From the NCBI GenBank assembly GCA_002686115.1, contig NZAF01000100.1, forward strand, positions 1-7,689: a DNA stretch of 7,689 bases, written 5' to 3'. This document shows positions 1-5,249 of the stretch, one piece after another. The stretch's first letter is position 1. Each line of letters starts with the position of its first letter. The stretch comes from Halobacteriovorax sp. GTDB lineage: Bacteria > Bdellovibrionota > Bacteriovoracia > Bacteriovoracales > Bacteriovoracaceae. The position numbers and the translations under genes were made by a program. Under the pieces are notes generated by a model. That model made no database searches. It saw only the letters and a list, made by a program, of their open reading frames with translations, and was not told the origin of the DNA.

Positions 1-156
1 AGGAGGCTTGTTAAACGAACGACAGACCTAGAAAAAATGACTGACAAAAGAGTAAAAGAGATAGAAAGTTATATAAACAATACACCTCTTAAGATGTTTG
101 ACTATCAAACGCCCTATGAGGTGTACTATAAGAAAAAAGTTGCACTAATTGTTTGA
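1..156 (+). CDS. IS30-family transposase, C-terminal fragment (5' end outside window)
   Basis: An open frame from the first base to TGA at 154-156 encodes 51 residues and has no start codon in the window, so this is the tail of a longer gene. The residues follow the C-terminal pattern of the IS30-family DDE transposase: a KRTTDLEKMT stretch (compare the family's PKGTDF..VT), a helix ending in NNTPLKMFDYQTPYEVY (compare NNRPRK.LGYKTPxEVF) and the terminal VALIV just before the stop (family VAL.. ending). These transposases cut and join the ends of their element. The catalytic Asp/Asp/Glu residues lie upstream of the window, so it cannot be said whether the gene is intact. The family call rests on motif memory from a short fragment. 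Confidence 0.8.
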   Translation, partial: RRLVKRTTDLEKMTDKRVKEIESYINNTPLKMFDYQTPYEVYYKKKVALIV

Positions 157-160
157 ATTT
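139..160 (+). mobile_element. Probable right-end terminal inverted repeat of the IS30-type element
   Basis: The sequence starting GTTGCAC and ending TTTGAATTT overlaps the last transposase codons and stop. IS30-family elements commonly end this way, with the inverted repeat running from the end of the transposase gene. The left end is outside the window, so the repeat cannot be matched to its partner and the exact boundary and target duplication cannot be set. The element probably ends at about 160, roughly 100 bp before the next gene. Confidence 0.35.
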
Positions 161-180
161 AGCGTGGCACCTTTTAAAAT

Positions 181-212
181 AAATCTATTTTTTTTATAGA
201 CGAGGGGTTTTT
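181..212 (+). promoter_or_regulatory. Upstream element shared with the downstream paralogue
   Basis: Upstream of the first secreted-protein gene, an AAATCT followed by a T-run and ATAG (181-199) is followed by AGGGGTTTT (203-211). The same two blocks stand upstream of the second paralogue (1146-1159 and 1184-1192), but there 24 bases separate them instead of 3. This could be remnant homology from the gene duplication or part of a promoter. A TATAAA at 221-226 could be a -10 box, but no convincing -35 lies 16-18 bases before it. The function is unproven. Confidence 0.3.
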
Positions 213-264
213 GATAGAGATATAAACGTTTTTTTACGCTTACACACAAATATTGGAGGACAAT

Positions 265-969
265 ATGAGAGCAATGAACAAAGCGATTTCTATTATGATT
301 TTTGGTCTTTTTGTAAACGCAGGAACACCTGTTGAAACACTTGTACCTATTCAAAACATTTTTAGTCCAGAGGGGTTTGATTCTAACGATAATGTTGAAG
401 TTATTGTTGAAGGTCAACTTCCAAACTTATGTCATAAAACACCAATGAAAAAAGTGACGATAAAAGGTAACACTATAGATATTAAAGTGACGGCATTAAG
501 CTATCATGAAAGTAATCCTTTTTGTCCTGAGATGGTTGTTCCATTTTTAGAGACTGTTAGCCTTGGTGTTCTTGATAAAGGTAATTACAAGATCAACGTT
601 AATGGGAAAACTGTATTTGCGAAGGATGGAGTTTTAACTGTTAACGAAAGTACAAGTGATGCAGTAGACGAAAGTGTTTATGCAAGAGTTGATTATATTG
701 AAAAGTCTCACGGTTCTAGAACTGTAAAGCTTAAAGGGTACAATCCTAGTGATTGTTTTGTTTTAGAAAAAGTTGAAGTTTTTCATAACAACAAAGATGT
801 CTATTCTATCCTACCGAAGATGAAGCAAATCTCAGACTTTTGTCCAATGAAAATGATTCCTTTTGAATACGATGTGGAAGTTCCTAAGACTTTGAATAAG
901 AGTCGAGTTCTTATTCACGTGAGAGCAATGGAAGGAAAGTCTATTAATACAATTTTCGATAATAAATAA
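265..969 (+). CDS. Secreted four-cysteine protein, paralogue A (family not recognised)
   Basis: This is a 234-residue protein of unknown function. I chose the ATG at 265 because GGAGG (255-259) sits 5 bases upstream, the same spacing as in the paralogue at 1230. The in-frame TTG at 253 lies before that ribosome site, and an ATG at 274 is a weaker alternative. Residues 1-19 (ISIMIFGLFVNA core) look like a signal peptide, possibly cut after VNA, so the product is probably periplasmic or exported. The mature part appears to be two related modules. Module 1 has Cys56 and Cys87 with FCPEMVVPF at 86-94; module 2 has Cys164 and Cys193 with FCPMKMIPF at 192-200. The Cys-Cys gaps are 30 and 28 residues, compatible with one disulfide per module in a beta-sandwich fold (inference). 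It is about 64% identical without gaps to the next gene's product, by hand count over 214 residues. It has its own terminator, so the two genes are probably separate transcription units. Confidence 0.85.
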   Translation: MRAMNKAISIMIFGLFVNAGTPVETLVPIQNIFSPEGFDSNDNVEVIVEGQLPNLCHKTPMKKVTIKGNTIDIKVTALSYHESNPFCPEMVVPFLETVSLGVLDKGNYKINVNGKTVFAKDGVLTVNESTSDAVDESVYARVDYIEKSHGSRTVKLKGYNPSDCFVLEKVEVFHNNKDVYSILPKMKQISDFCPMKMIPFEYDVEVPKTLNKSRVLIHVRAMEGKSINTIFDNK

Positions 970-996
970 TTTAATACAGAAACAAACGAACAAAGA

Positions 997-1023
997 GGCC
1001 AAGTTAAAACTTGGCCTTTTTTT
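997..1023 (+). terminator. Rho-independent terminator of paralogue A
   Basis: GGCCAAGTT (997-1005) pairs perfectly with AACTTGGCC (1008-1016), and seven T residues follow directly (1017-1023). It starts 27 bases after the stop of the upstream gene, which makes it a textbook intrinsic terminator. Confidence 0.93.
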
Positions 1024-1145
1024 ATGATCAAAAGTAATAATTGCACCAATTCTCTTCACCTTAATAGGTATAAATTTAAGATAAAGTTCAACACTTACAA
1101 ATAGAAGTAAAACCTGAGCTATATCATCTTTAAGAATAATCAAAA

Positions 1146-1193
1146 AAATCTTTTTATAGCTTCCCCATCAGATTCGATCCATAAGGGGTTTTC
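1146..1193 (+). promoter_or_regulatory. Upstream element of paralogue B, matching that of paralogue A
   Basis: AAATCT-T-run-ATAG (1146-1159) and AGGGGTTTT (1184-1192) repeat the two blocks found at 181-212, here with a longer gap that contains CCCC at 1163-1166. AGGGG (1184-1188) also lies 9 bases before an ATG at 1198 that opens an 11-codon reading frame, so it might act as a weak ribosome site. The rest of the 970-1229 gap holds only the terminator and AT-rich sequence; I see no clear -35/-10 pair. Confidence 0.3.
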
Positions 1194-1229
1194 TACTATG
1201 AAGTCACAAAAGAAGACATGGAGGAAGAG

Positions 1230-1937
1230 ATGAAAAACTTAATGAAAATGATTGTAATTGCTATGGTTGGTGGTTTGGCCCTAGGAGCATATGCTCCAGT
1301 AAAAAAGATGGTGCCTGTTTCACATATCTATAGCCCAGATGGATTTGACTCAAATGACAATGTTGAAGTGATTGTTGAAGGATTTTTACCTAACCTTTGC
1401 TACCGCTCACCAATGTCAGAGGTTGAAGTAAAAGGAGATAAAATTGATATTAAAATCTCAGCACTAAGTAGCGAAAAAGAAAATCCTTATTGCCCAGAGA
1501 TGGTTGTTCCTTTCCTCGAAAAGATTGATGTCGGAGTTATGGATAAAGGTCTTTACGACATTTATGTTAATGGAAAATCAATTTATGAACTACAAGGAAA
1601 GATTAAAGTAAATGAAAGTGTAAGTGATGCAATAGATGAAGAAGTCTATGCAAATGTTGAATACATTGAAAGAGTACGAGGATCAAGAAACGTTCTTTTA
1701 AAAGGACACAACCCAAGTGACTGTTTTGTTCTTGAAAAGGTTGAGTTCTATGACAATGATAAAGATGTTTACTCTGTACTACCAAAGATGAAGCAAATTT
1801 CAGACTTCTGCCCAATGAAAATGATTCCATTTGAGTATGAAGTTGAAGTCCCTAATAAGCTTAAGCAGGACAAATTACTCCTTCATGTGCGTGTTATGGA
1901 TGGTCAATCAGTGAACTCTCTTTACAATAACAAATAA
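1230..1937 (+). CDS. Secreted four-cysteine protein, paralogue B (family not recognised)
   Basis: This 235-residue protein of unknown function is the tandem paralogue of the gene at 265. The start at ATG 1230 follows GGAGG (1220-1224) by 5 bases, exactly as in paralogue A; the in-frame ATG at 1218 overlaps that ribosome site and is less likely. Residues 1-22 form a clear Sec signal peptide (KNLMK, hydrophobic core, AYA before Pro23), so the mature protein should be outside the cytoplasm. Two modules follow, with Cys57/Cys88 and YCPEMVVPF (87-95), then Cys165/Cys194 and FCPMKMIPF (193-201). The longest blocks identical to paralogue A are SNDNVEVIVEG, NPSDCFVLEKVE and LPKMKQISDFCPMKMIPFEY. Signal peptides and C-terminal ends have diverged most. 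Constraint on the cysteines and FCP motifs argues that both copies are functional (inference). An 11-codon upstream frame ends in an ATGA overlap with this start. Confidence 0.88.
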   Translation: MKNLMKMIVIAMVGGLALGAYAPVKKMVPVSHIYSPDGFDSNDNVEVIVEGFLPNLCYRSPMSEVEVKGDKIDIKISALSSEKENPYCPEMVVPFLEKIDVGVMDKGLYDIYVNGKSIYELQGKIKVNESVSDAIDEEVYANVEYIERVRGSRNVLLKGHNPSDCFVLEKVEFYDNDKDVYSVLPKMKQISDFCPMKMIPFEYEVEVPNKLKQDKLLLHVRVMDGQSVNSLYNNK

Positions 1938-1964
1938 TCAGACTTCACGATCATTCAAACAAAG

Positions 1965-1989
1965 AAAGGCCTCAATTGAGGCCTTTTTT
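1965..1989. terminator. Palindromic terminator shared by convergent genes
   Basis: Bases 1965-1986 form a perfect 22-bp palindrome (AAAGGCCTCAA and its complement), followed by T up to 1989 on the + strand. On the - strand it is followed by a broken T-run, complementary to 1961-1967. It sits between paralogue B (stop 1937, +) and ung (stop 2009, -), so it probably ends transcription from both sides. It should be stronger for the + strand gene. Confidence 0.9.
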
Positions 1990-2008
1990 ATTTCATAATA
2001 TTCTCTTA

Positions 2009-2698
2009 TTAAGAGTTGTTTCGTTCATAAGTAATAGGTTCTTTACCAGACTCTTTAAGGTATTGATTTGCTTTAGAAAAGTGCTGACAACCAAAGAAAC
2101 CACGATAAGCAGATAAAGGTGAAGGATGGTGGCCTTCGAGAACAAGATGTTTCTCCCGGTCAATATTCTTGCCTTTTTTTCGAGCATGACCACCCCAAAG
2201 GATAAAAACAAGACCTTCTGAGGATTCATTTAAAACCTTAACAACGCGATCTGTGAAAACTTCCCATCCCTTCTTCTGATGACTTGCGGCCTTTGATTTC
2301 TCTACAGTTAAAACTGTATTCAATAAAAGGACCCCTTGTTTTGCCCAATGAGTAAGATTACCAGAATCCCCCAATGAGCATCCTAAGTCCTCATTAATTT
2401 CTTTATAAATATTTCTAAGAGACGGAGGAAGCTTTATCCCGTCTGGAACAGAGAATGAAAGTCCATGAGCTTGCCCTTCACCATGGTACGGATCTTGACC
2501 TATGATCACTATTTTAACATTTTCAAATGGAGTCTCCTCAAAGGCTTTTAAAGTATCTTTTATCGGTGGATAGATCTCTTTTCCTTTTCTTACTTCATCA
2601 TCTAAAAAAGAAAAGAGTTCTTTCATATAAGTCTTAGTAAATTCTTCACCCAGGAATTTATTCCAAGTGTCTTTAAGCGATAGGTCTTGATATTTCAT
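2009..2698 (-). CDS. ung: Uracil-DNA glycosylase, family 1
   Basis: This enzyme removes uracil from DNA by cutting the N-glycosidic bond, the first step of base-excision repair, in the cytoplasm. The 229-residue length equals that of E. coli Ung. The water-activating loop GQDPYHG is at 67-73 with catalytic Asp69. GLSFSVP (79-85) carries the uracil-stacking Phe82, LLLNTVLTV supplies the uracil-binding Asn127, and the HPSPLSAYRGF loop contains catalytic His191. All the family's key residues are present. The first ATG (2698) fits the usual N-terminus (W.KFLGEEF), but no good ribosome site precedes it. A TATTAT lies just before the start, so leaderless or weak initiation is possible. The gene begins only 21 bases after the T-run of the upstream terminator and converges with paralogue B. 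Family assignment is near certain. Confidence 0.98.
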   Translation of the reverse strand: MKYQDLSLKDTWNKFLGEEFTKTYMKELFSFLDDEVRKGKEIYPPIKDTLKAFEETPFENVKIVIIGQDPYHGEGQAHGLSFSVPDGIKLPPSLRNIYKEINEDLGCSLGDSGNLTHWAKQGVLLLNTVLTVEKSKAASHQKKGWEVFTDRVVKVLNESSEGLVFILWGGHARKKGKNIDREKHLVLEGHHPSPLSAYRGFFGCQHFSKANQYLKESGKEPITYERNNS

Positions 2699-2719
2699 AT
2701 GAGCATAATAACAACGAAC

Positions 2720-2749
2720 AAAAAAAAAGCCCAGACATAAAGTCTGGGC
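2720..2749 (-). terminator. Rho-independent terminator after the RRM gene
   Basis: On the - strand GCCCAGAC (2749-2742), a 5-base TTTAT loop and GTCTGGGC (2736-2729) form an 8-bp GC-rich stem, followed by nine T residues (2728-2720). It lies 28 bases after the stop of the RRM gene and separates it from ung. Confidence 0.93.
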
Positions 2750-2777
2750 CTTCTTTAGAAAAATATAAAAAACGTTA

Positions 2778-3050
2778 TTAGAAATTTCTTCTTGGTCTTT
2801 CTTCTCTTTCTTTTGCGATGTTAACTCTTAACTGTCTACCTTCGATTTCTTTTCCATCAAGATTCTCGATAGCTGTTTGAGCTTCATCACCACTTGCCAT
2901 CTCAACGAAACCGAAACCTTTACTTCTTCCAGTGTCTCTGTCTTTGATGATCTTTACTGATTGAACACCACCAAAATCTGCGAAAACTCCTTCAAGTCTT
3001 GCTTCATCAAGTGCCCATGCAATGTTACCTACGTATAATTTATTACTCAC
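2778..3050 (-). CDS. Single-RRM RNA-binding protein
   Basis: This is a 90-residue protein made almost entirely of one RNA-recognition motif, with a short basic tail (ERPRRNF). RNP2 is LYVGNI at 5-10 and RNP1 is KGFGFVEM at 44-51, including the aromatic residues that stack on RNA bases. Small bacterial RRM proteins of this kind bind single-stranded RNA in the cytoplasm; the cyanobacterial Rbp proteins are cold-induced, but the role here is unknown. It starts with GTG, supported by a perfect AGGAGG (3062-3057) 6 bases upstream. The first 8 bases overlap the end of the CarD-like gene, so translation is probably coupled and both are on one message. An intrinsic terminator follows the stop. Confidence 0.94.
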   Translation of the reverse strand: MSNKLYVGNIAWALDEARLEGVFADFGGVQSVKIIKDRDTGRSKGFGFVEMASGDEAQTAIENLDGKEIEGRQLRVNIAKEREERPRRNF

Positions 3051-3519
3051 CTTTGGCCTCCTGTAATATACCCGTAATAATATCGGTGGATTTTTCTATT
3101 TCTTCTTTATAAACATATGAGTATTCAAGAGCTATTGTATCAATTAGCTTTGAAAATATTTTTTCTTCTGTAGAGCTTCGATCTTCAAGATGATTAAGTT
3201 CACATAAAAGTTCAGAGATCACTGTGATATCTTGAACGTTAGATTGATCACGATAAAAGTTTATTCTATCTTTTTTACTTTCAAACTCTCTAATATCATT
3301 TTTTGTTTTAAGGTCATTGATGATTGAATCCATCGTTCCCTCTTCACTTAGAAAACGATAACTTTCTTCGTCAGAACGTGGAACGAAATTTTTCACACTA
3401 TTTTGTTCACTTTCAATAACAAGAAATTCTTTATCACCCATAATGTTAATATCAACGATTCGACCTATTCCAAAATTTGAAGATAAAACGAGTTTGCCTA
3501 AAATGTCAGTTTGGCTCAT
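3043..3519 (-). CDS. CarD/CdnL-like transcription regulator (divergent)
   Basis: This 158-residue protein resembles CarD/CdnL in length and plan. Residues 5-60 fit the N-terminal Tudor-like RNA-polymerase-binding domain: FGIGRIVDI (16-24, compare the family G.G.I..I), a KEFLVIE strand and NFVPRSDEESYRFLSEE (44-60, compare the family VPV....LR.L.S). From about residue 84 to the end it is predicted helical (INFYRDQ..., STEEKIFSKLIDTIALEYSYV), matching the family's C-terminal DNA-contacting helical domain. CarD proteins bind the RNA polymerase beta subunit and stabilise the open promoter complex. The tryptophan that wedges into the minor groove in M. tuberculosis CarD appears to be replaced; Phe88 is the nearest aromatic. 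AAGGAG lies 11 bases before the ATG, a rather long gap. Its 3' end overlaps the RRM gene by 8 bases. The family call comes from pattern matching on a diverged sequence. Confidence 0.65.
   Translation of the reverse strand: MSQTDILGKLVLSSNFGIGRIVDINIMGDKEFLVIESEQNSVKNFVPRSDEESYRFLSEEGTMDSIINDLKTKNDIREFESKKDRINFYRDQSNVQDITVISELLCELNHLEDRSSTEEKIFSKLIDTIALEYSYVYKEEIEKSTDIITGILQEAKGE
3057..3062 (-). promoter_or_regulatory. Ribosome binding site fixing the GTG start of the RRM gene
   Basis: AGGAGG on the - strand sits 6 bases before the GTG at 3050-3048. It lies inside the last codons of the CarD-like gene. It settles the GTG start and suggests the RRM gene is translated strongly from the shared message. 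Confidence 0.85.
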
Positions 3520-3588
3520 TTTGAGAATGACTCCTTTAAAGTACCTAGAGTCAATAGAGAAAGTTCAATGAATCTGGGACCAGGTTAT

Positions 3589-3617
3589 ATTGTACCCTAC
3601 AAGCACATCTGAGTAAA
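3589..3617 (-). promoter_or_regulatory. Candidate sigma-70-type promoter for the CarD-like/RRM unit
   Basis: On the - strand TTTACT (3617-3612) is separated by 17 bases from TACAAT (3594-3589), matching the consensus at 4 of 6 and 5 of 6 positions. Transcription would start near 3582, giving a leader of about 62 bases before the ATG at 3519. The interval 3520-3676 otherwise holds no gene, and I see no terminator for the receiver gene upstream, so read-through is also possible. Confidence 0.45.
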
Positions 3618-3676
3618 GTTTTATTATTTTAACTGATTGCAAAAAGGTAGAGCCAGAGGAGATTTTGGGGATTTTC

Positions 3677-4045
3677 TCATATTTGATTTTCTAATTTATC
3701 TAAAAGATCAAAAAATCCACTGGGCTTCGCGTAAAGGTGATCGATATTAAGAAGTCTAGAGAAATCATTCACTAACTCATGGCCATCTTTTAAGTAGGCA
3801 GTTGAAATAAAAATCTTTCCATGATGATCTAAAAAGTTTCGATTGATAAAACTTAGAACATCATAAGCTGAGCCAAAGCCGTTATATTTAACATCTAAAA
3901 TGATAATATCGAAATCCTTAACAGAAAGTTCTTCTATGGCAGATGGAGCATCCTCTGCAATACTCACTTCATATTGTGCCGATAGCTTTTCATATAAAAA
4001 TTCTGTGAGATCTCTTTCATCCTCAACGAATAATAATTTCTTCAT
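3677..4045 (-). CDS. Stand-alone response-regulator receiver domain
   Basis: This 122-residue CheY-like receiver has no output domain. The acidic pocket is Glu8-Asp9 in LLFVEDE, the phospho-acceptor is Asp51 in DIIILDV, the switch Ser/Thr is at 81-82 (FISTA), and the conserved Lys107 lies in YAKPSG. It should accept phosphate from a histidine kinase and act through protein contacts in the cytoplasm. No kinase gene lies in the window, so its partner is unknown. The ATG at 4045 opens with the typical MKKLLFVEDE start; the ribosome site (TAAGAA) is weak. Neighbours on the same strand are the lipoprotein hydrolase (69 bp upstream) and the CarD-like gene (157 bp downstream). Two inverted repeats lie just upstream of the start and could carry its regulation. 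Confidence 0.92.
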   Translation of the reverse strand: MKKLLFVEDERDLTEFLYEKLSAQYEVSIAEDAPSAIEELSVKDFDIIILDVKYNGFGSAYDVLSFINRNFLDHHGKIFISTAYLKDGHELVNDFSRLLNIDHLYAKPSGFFDLLDKLENQI

Positions 4046-4053
4046 ATTCTTAT

Positions 4054-4082
4054 GTTATACACTTGTGTACAGCTTATGTTGA
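4054..4082 (-). promoter_or_regulatory. Candidate promoter of the receiver gene with inverted repeat over the -10
   Basis: On the - strand TCAACA (4082-4077) lies 17 bases before TATAAC (4059-4054), each a partial match to the sigma-70 boxes. The putative -10 overlaps an inverted repeat, TACAC-TT-GTGTA (4058-4069 on the + strand), that could be an operator. Transcription would begin a few bases before the ATG at 4045, leaving a very short leader, in keeping with the weak ribosome site. Confidence 0.35.
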
Positions 4083-4083
4083 G

Positions 4084-4097
4084 TCAAGATATCTTGA
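4084..4097. repeat. 14-bp perfect palindrome upstream of the receiver gene
   Basis: TCAAGATATCTTGA is a perfect palindrome between the stop of the hydrolase gene (4114) and the receiver start (4045). It adjoins the putative -35 of the receiver promoter. It has no T-run on either side, so a protein-binding site fits better than a terminator. No binding protein can be named. Confidence 0.5.
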
Positions 4098-4113
4098 TTT
4101 ATCTCAATTATTT

Positions 4114-5127
4114 TTAAAAATCTCTAGATGCCCCATTTTCTAAAACAAAGAATTCATCGCCAACACCATACTTTTCTTTGGCCTTCTTTAATTCTTCAAT
4201 TGGTCTATTGATCCCTTCATCAGTGAGTTGAAAAGTTCCATGATGAATTCCAAGAGAGTATTTACTCTTTAAGTCAAGATGAGCTTTAATCGCCTCTTCA
4301 GGGTTCATATGAGCGTCTTTCATAAACCACCTAGGTTCGTATGCACCTATTGGAATTAAAGACAGGTAAAAACTCTCAAAAGTCTTAGCAGCATTTTTAA
4401 AGTGATCTGCATATCCGGTGTCTCCGGCAAAATATATTTTCTTACTCCCTTCAATTGCAAATGCACCCCATAGACATTTATTTTCATCAAATGCCGTTCG
4501 TTTTGACCAATGCTTTGAAGGTAGGAATGTAAACCTCAGGCCCTTAAAGAAGTAGTCTTCAGACCAATCGAGTTCTAAAACCTTACTTTTATACTTATCT
4601 TGAAAATAGTGAGACGAGCCAAGACCCGCTAAGACTATTGGAGAATCTCTATTAATAAATCTCTCAAGAGTGGGTATATCCATATGATCATAGTGATTAT
4701 GTGAAATTAAAATGACATCTATCTTCGGAATATTATCAAATTTAACTCCAGGCTTTTTCACTCTTTTTGGACCAACAAAAGAGACTGGAGAAGTTCTATC
4801 TGACCAGATTGGGTCAGTTAAAATATTTAGACCATCTATTTGTAAAAGAACTGTTGCATGGTTAATAAAGGTCACACTTAATTTATTTAGGGACACTTTT
4901 TTGTTTTTGATCAATTGTTGATCAATATTAACAGTTTTAGGCCAATTGGCCGCTTTTGAAGTCAATTTCCACTTTAATAGCGTAAAAATACTCTTACTCA
5001 TATTTGGAAAATCAGGGTTAAAGAATTTTTTACCATCAAAATGGTCTGAAACTTCTTTATTTAGTGTTGGGCTACTACAAGACAGTAGTAGTAATATCAA
5101 TAAGATACATGTTTTAATCTTGTTCAT
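4114..5127 (-). CDS. Lipoprotein metallo-beta-lactamase-fold hydrolase, NAPE-PLD/RomA-like
   Basis: This is a 337-residue zinc hydrolase of the metallo-beta-lactamase superfamily (Lactamase_B_2 type). Residues 1-16 are a hydrophobic signal ending in a lipobox, LLSC, with lipid-modified Cys17; Ser18 follows, so outer-membrane anchoring is likely by the E. coli rule. The metal motif HNHYDH is at 143-148. Further ligands in order are probably His206 (SKHWSKR), Asp236 (GDTGY) and His296 (HHGTF). Also typical of the N-acyl-phosphatidylethanolamine phospholipase D/RomA branch are the N-terminal HFDGKKFFNP, NHATVLLQIDG, LTDPIWSDRTSP and IPIGAYEPRWFM..AHMNPEEA. The natural substrate cannot be read from sequence; a phospholipid-type phosphodiester is the branch-based guess. 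GAGGAA lies 7 bases before the ATG. It is divergent from the repeat lipoprotein gene and upstream of the receiver. No terminator is seen after the stop. Confidence 0.9.
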   Translation of the reverse strand: MNKIKTCILLILLLLSCSSPTLNKEVSDHFDGKKFFNPDFPNMSKSIFTLLKWKLTSKAANWPKTVNIDQQLIKNKKVSLNKLSVTFINHATVLLQIDGLNILTDPIWSDRTSPVSFVGPKRVKKPGVKFDNIPKIDVILISHNHYDHMDIPTLERFINRDSPIVLAGLGSSHYFQDKYKSKVLELDWSEDYFFKGLRFTFLPSKHWSKRTAFDENKCLWGAFAIEGSKKIYFAGDTGYADHFKNAAKTFESFYLSLIPIGAYEPRWFMKDAHMNPEEAIKAHLDLKSKYSLGIHHGTFQLTDEGINRPIEELKKAKEKYGVGDEFFVLENGASRDF

Positions 5128-5249
5128 GGCGCGATTCCTCTGATATTTCTAAGTATTCACCAAAAATAAGGCCCTGACTATAGACAAGATCTCCTCAGGG
5201 ACATGATTTTCCTGTATACCGCAGCGTATTAAGGCTTTAAAATTACATT
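5128..5249. promoter_or_regulatory. Divergent intergenic region between two lipoprotein genes
   Basis: This 122-bp gap must hold the start signals for both the hydrolase (-) and the repeat lipoprotein (+). The inverted repeat CCCTGA (5172-5177)...TCAGGG (5195-5200) flanks a 17-base centre and could be an operator or a weak hairpin. TATAGT (5182-5177, - strand) is a possible -10 for the hydrolase, and TATACC (5215-5220) or TTTAAA (5236-5241) for the + strand gene. None has a good -35, so these are low-confidence suggestions. Confidence 0.3.

Noticed and set aside
253..264. TTG at 253 as start of paralogue A (likewise ATG at 1218 for paralogue B)
   Set aside because: Both lie at or before the GGAGG ribosome site. 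The ATGs at 265 and 1230 have identical 5-base spacing and give cleaner signal peptides.
145..417. A 90-codon - strand frame across the IS end and the first secreted gene
   Set aside because: It is antisense to the well-supported paralogue A gene and has low-complexity composition typical of a shadow frame.
832..1143. A 103-codon - strand frame
   Set aside because: It runs antisense through the end of paralogue A and its terminator, and has no supporting motif.
3900..4082. A 60-codon + strand frame
   Set aside because: It is antisense to the receiver gene, whose active-site residues are all present on the other strand.
4084..4097. Palindrome considered as the terminator of the hydrolase gene
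   Set aside because: The stem is AT-rich and no T-run follows on the - strand.
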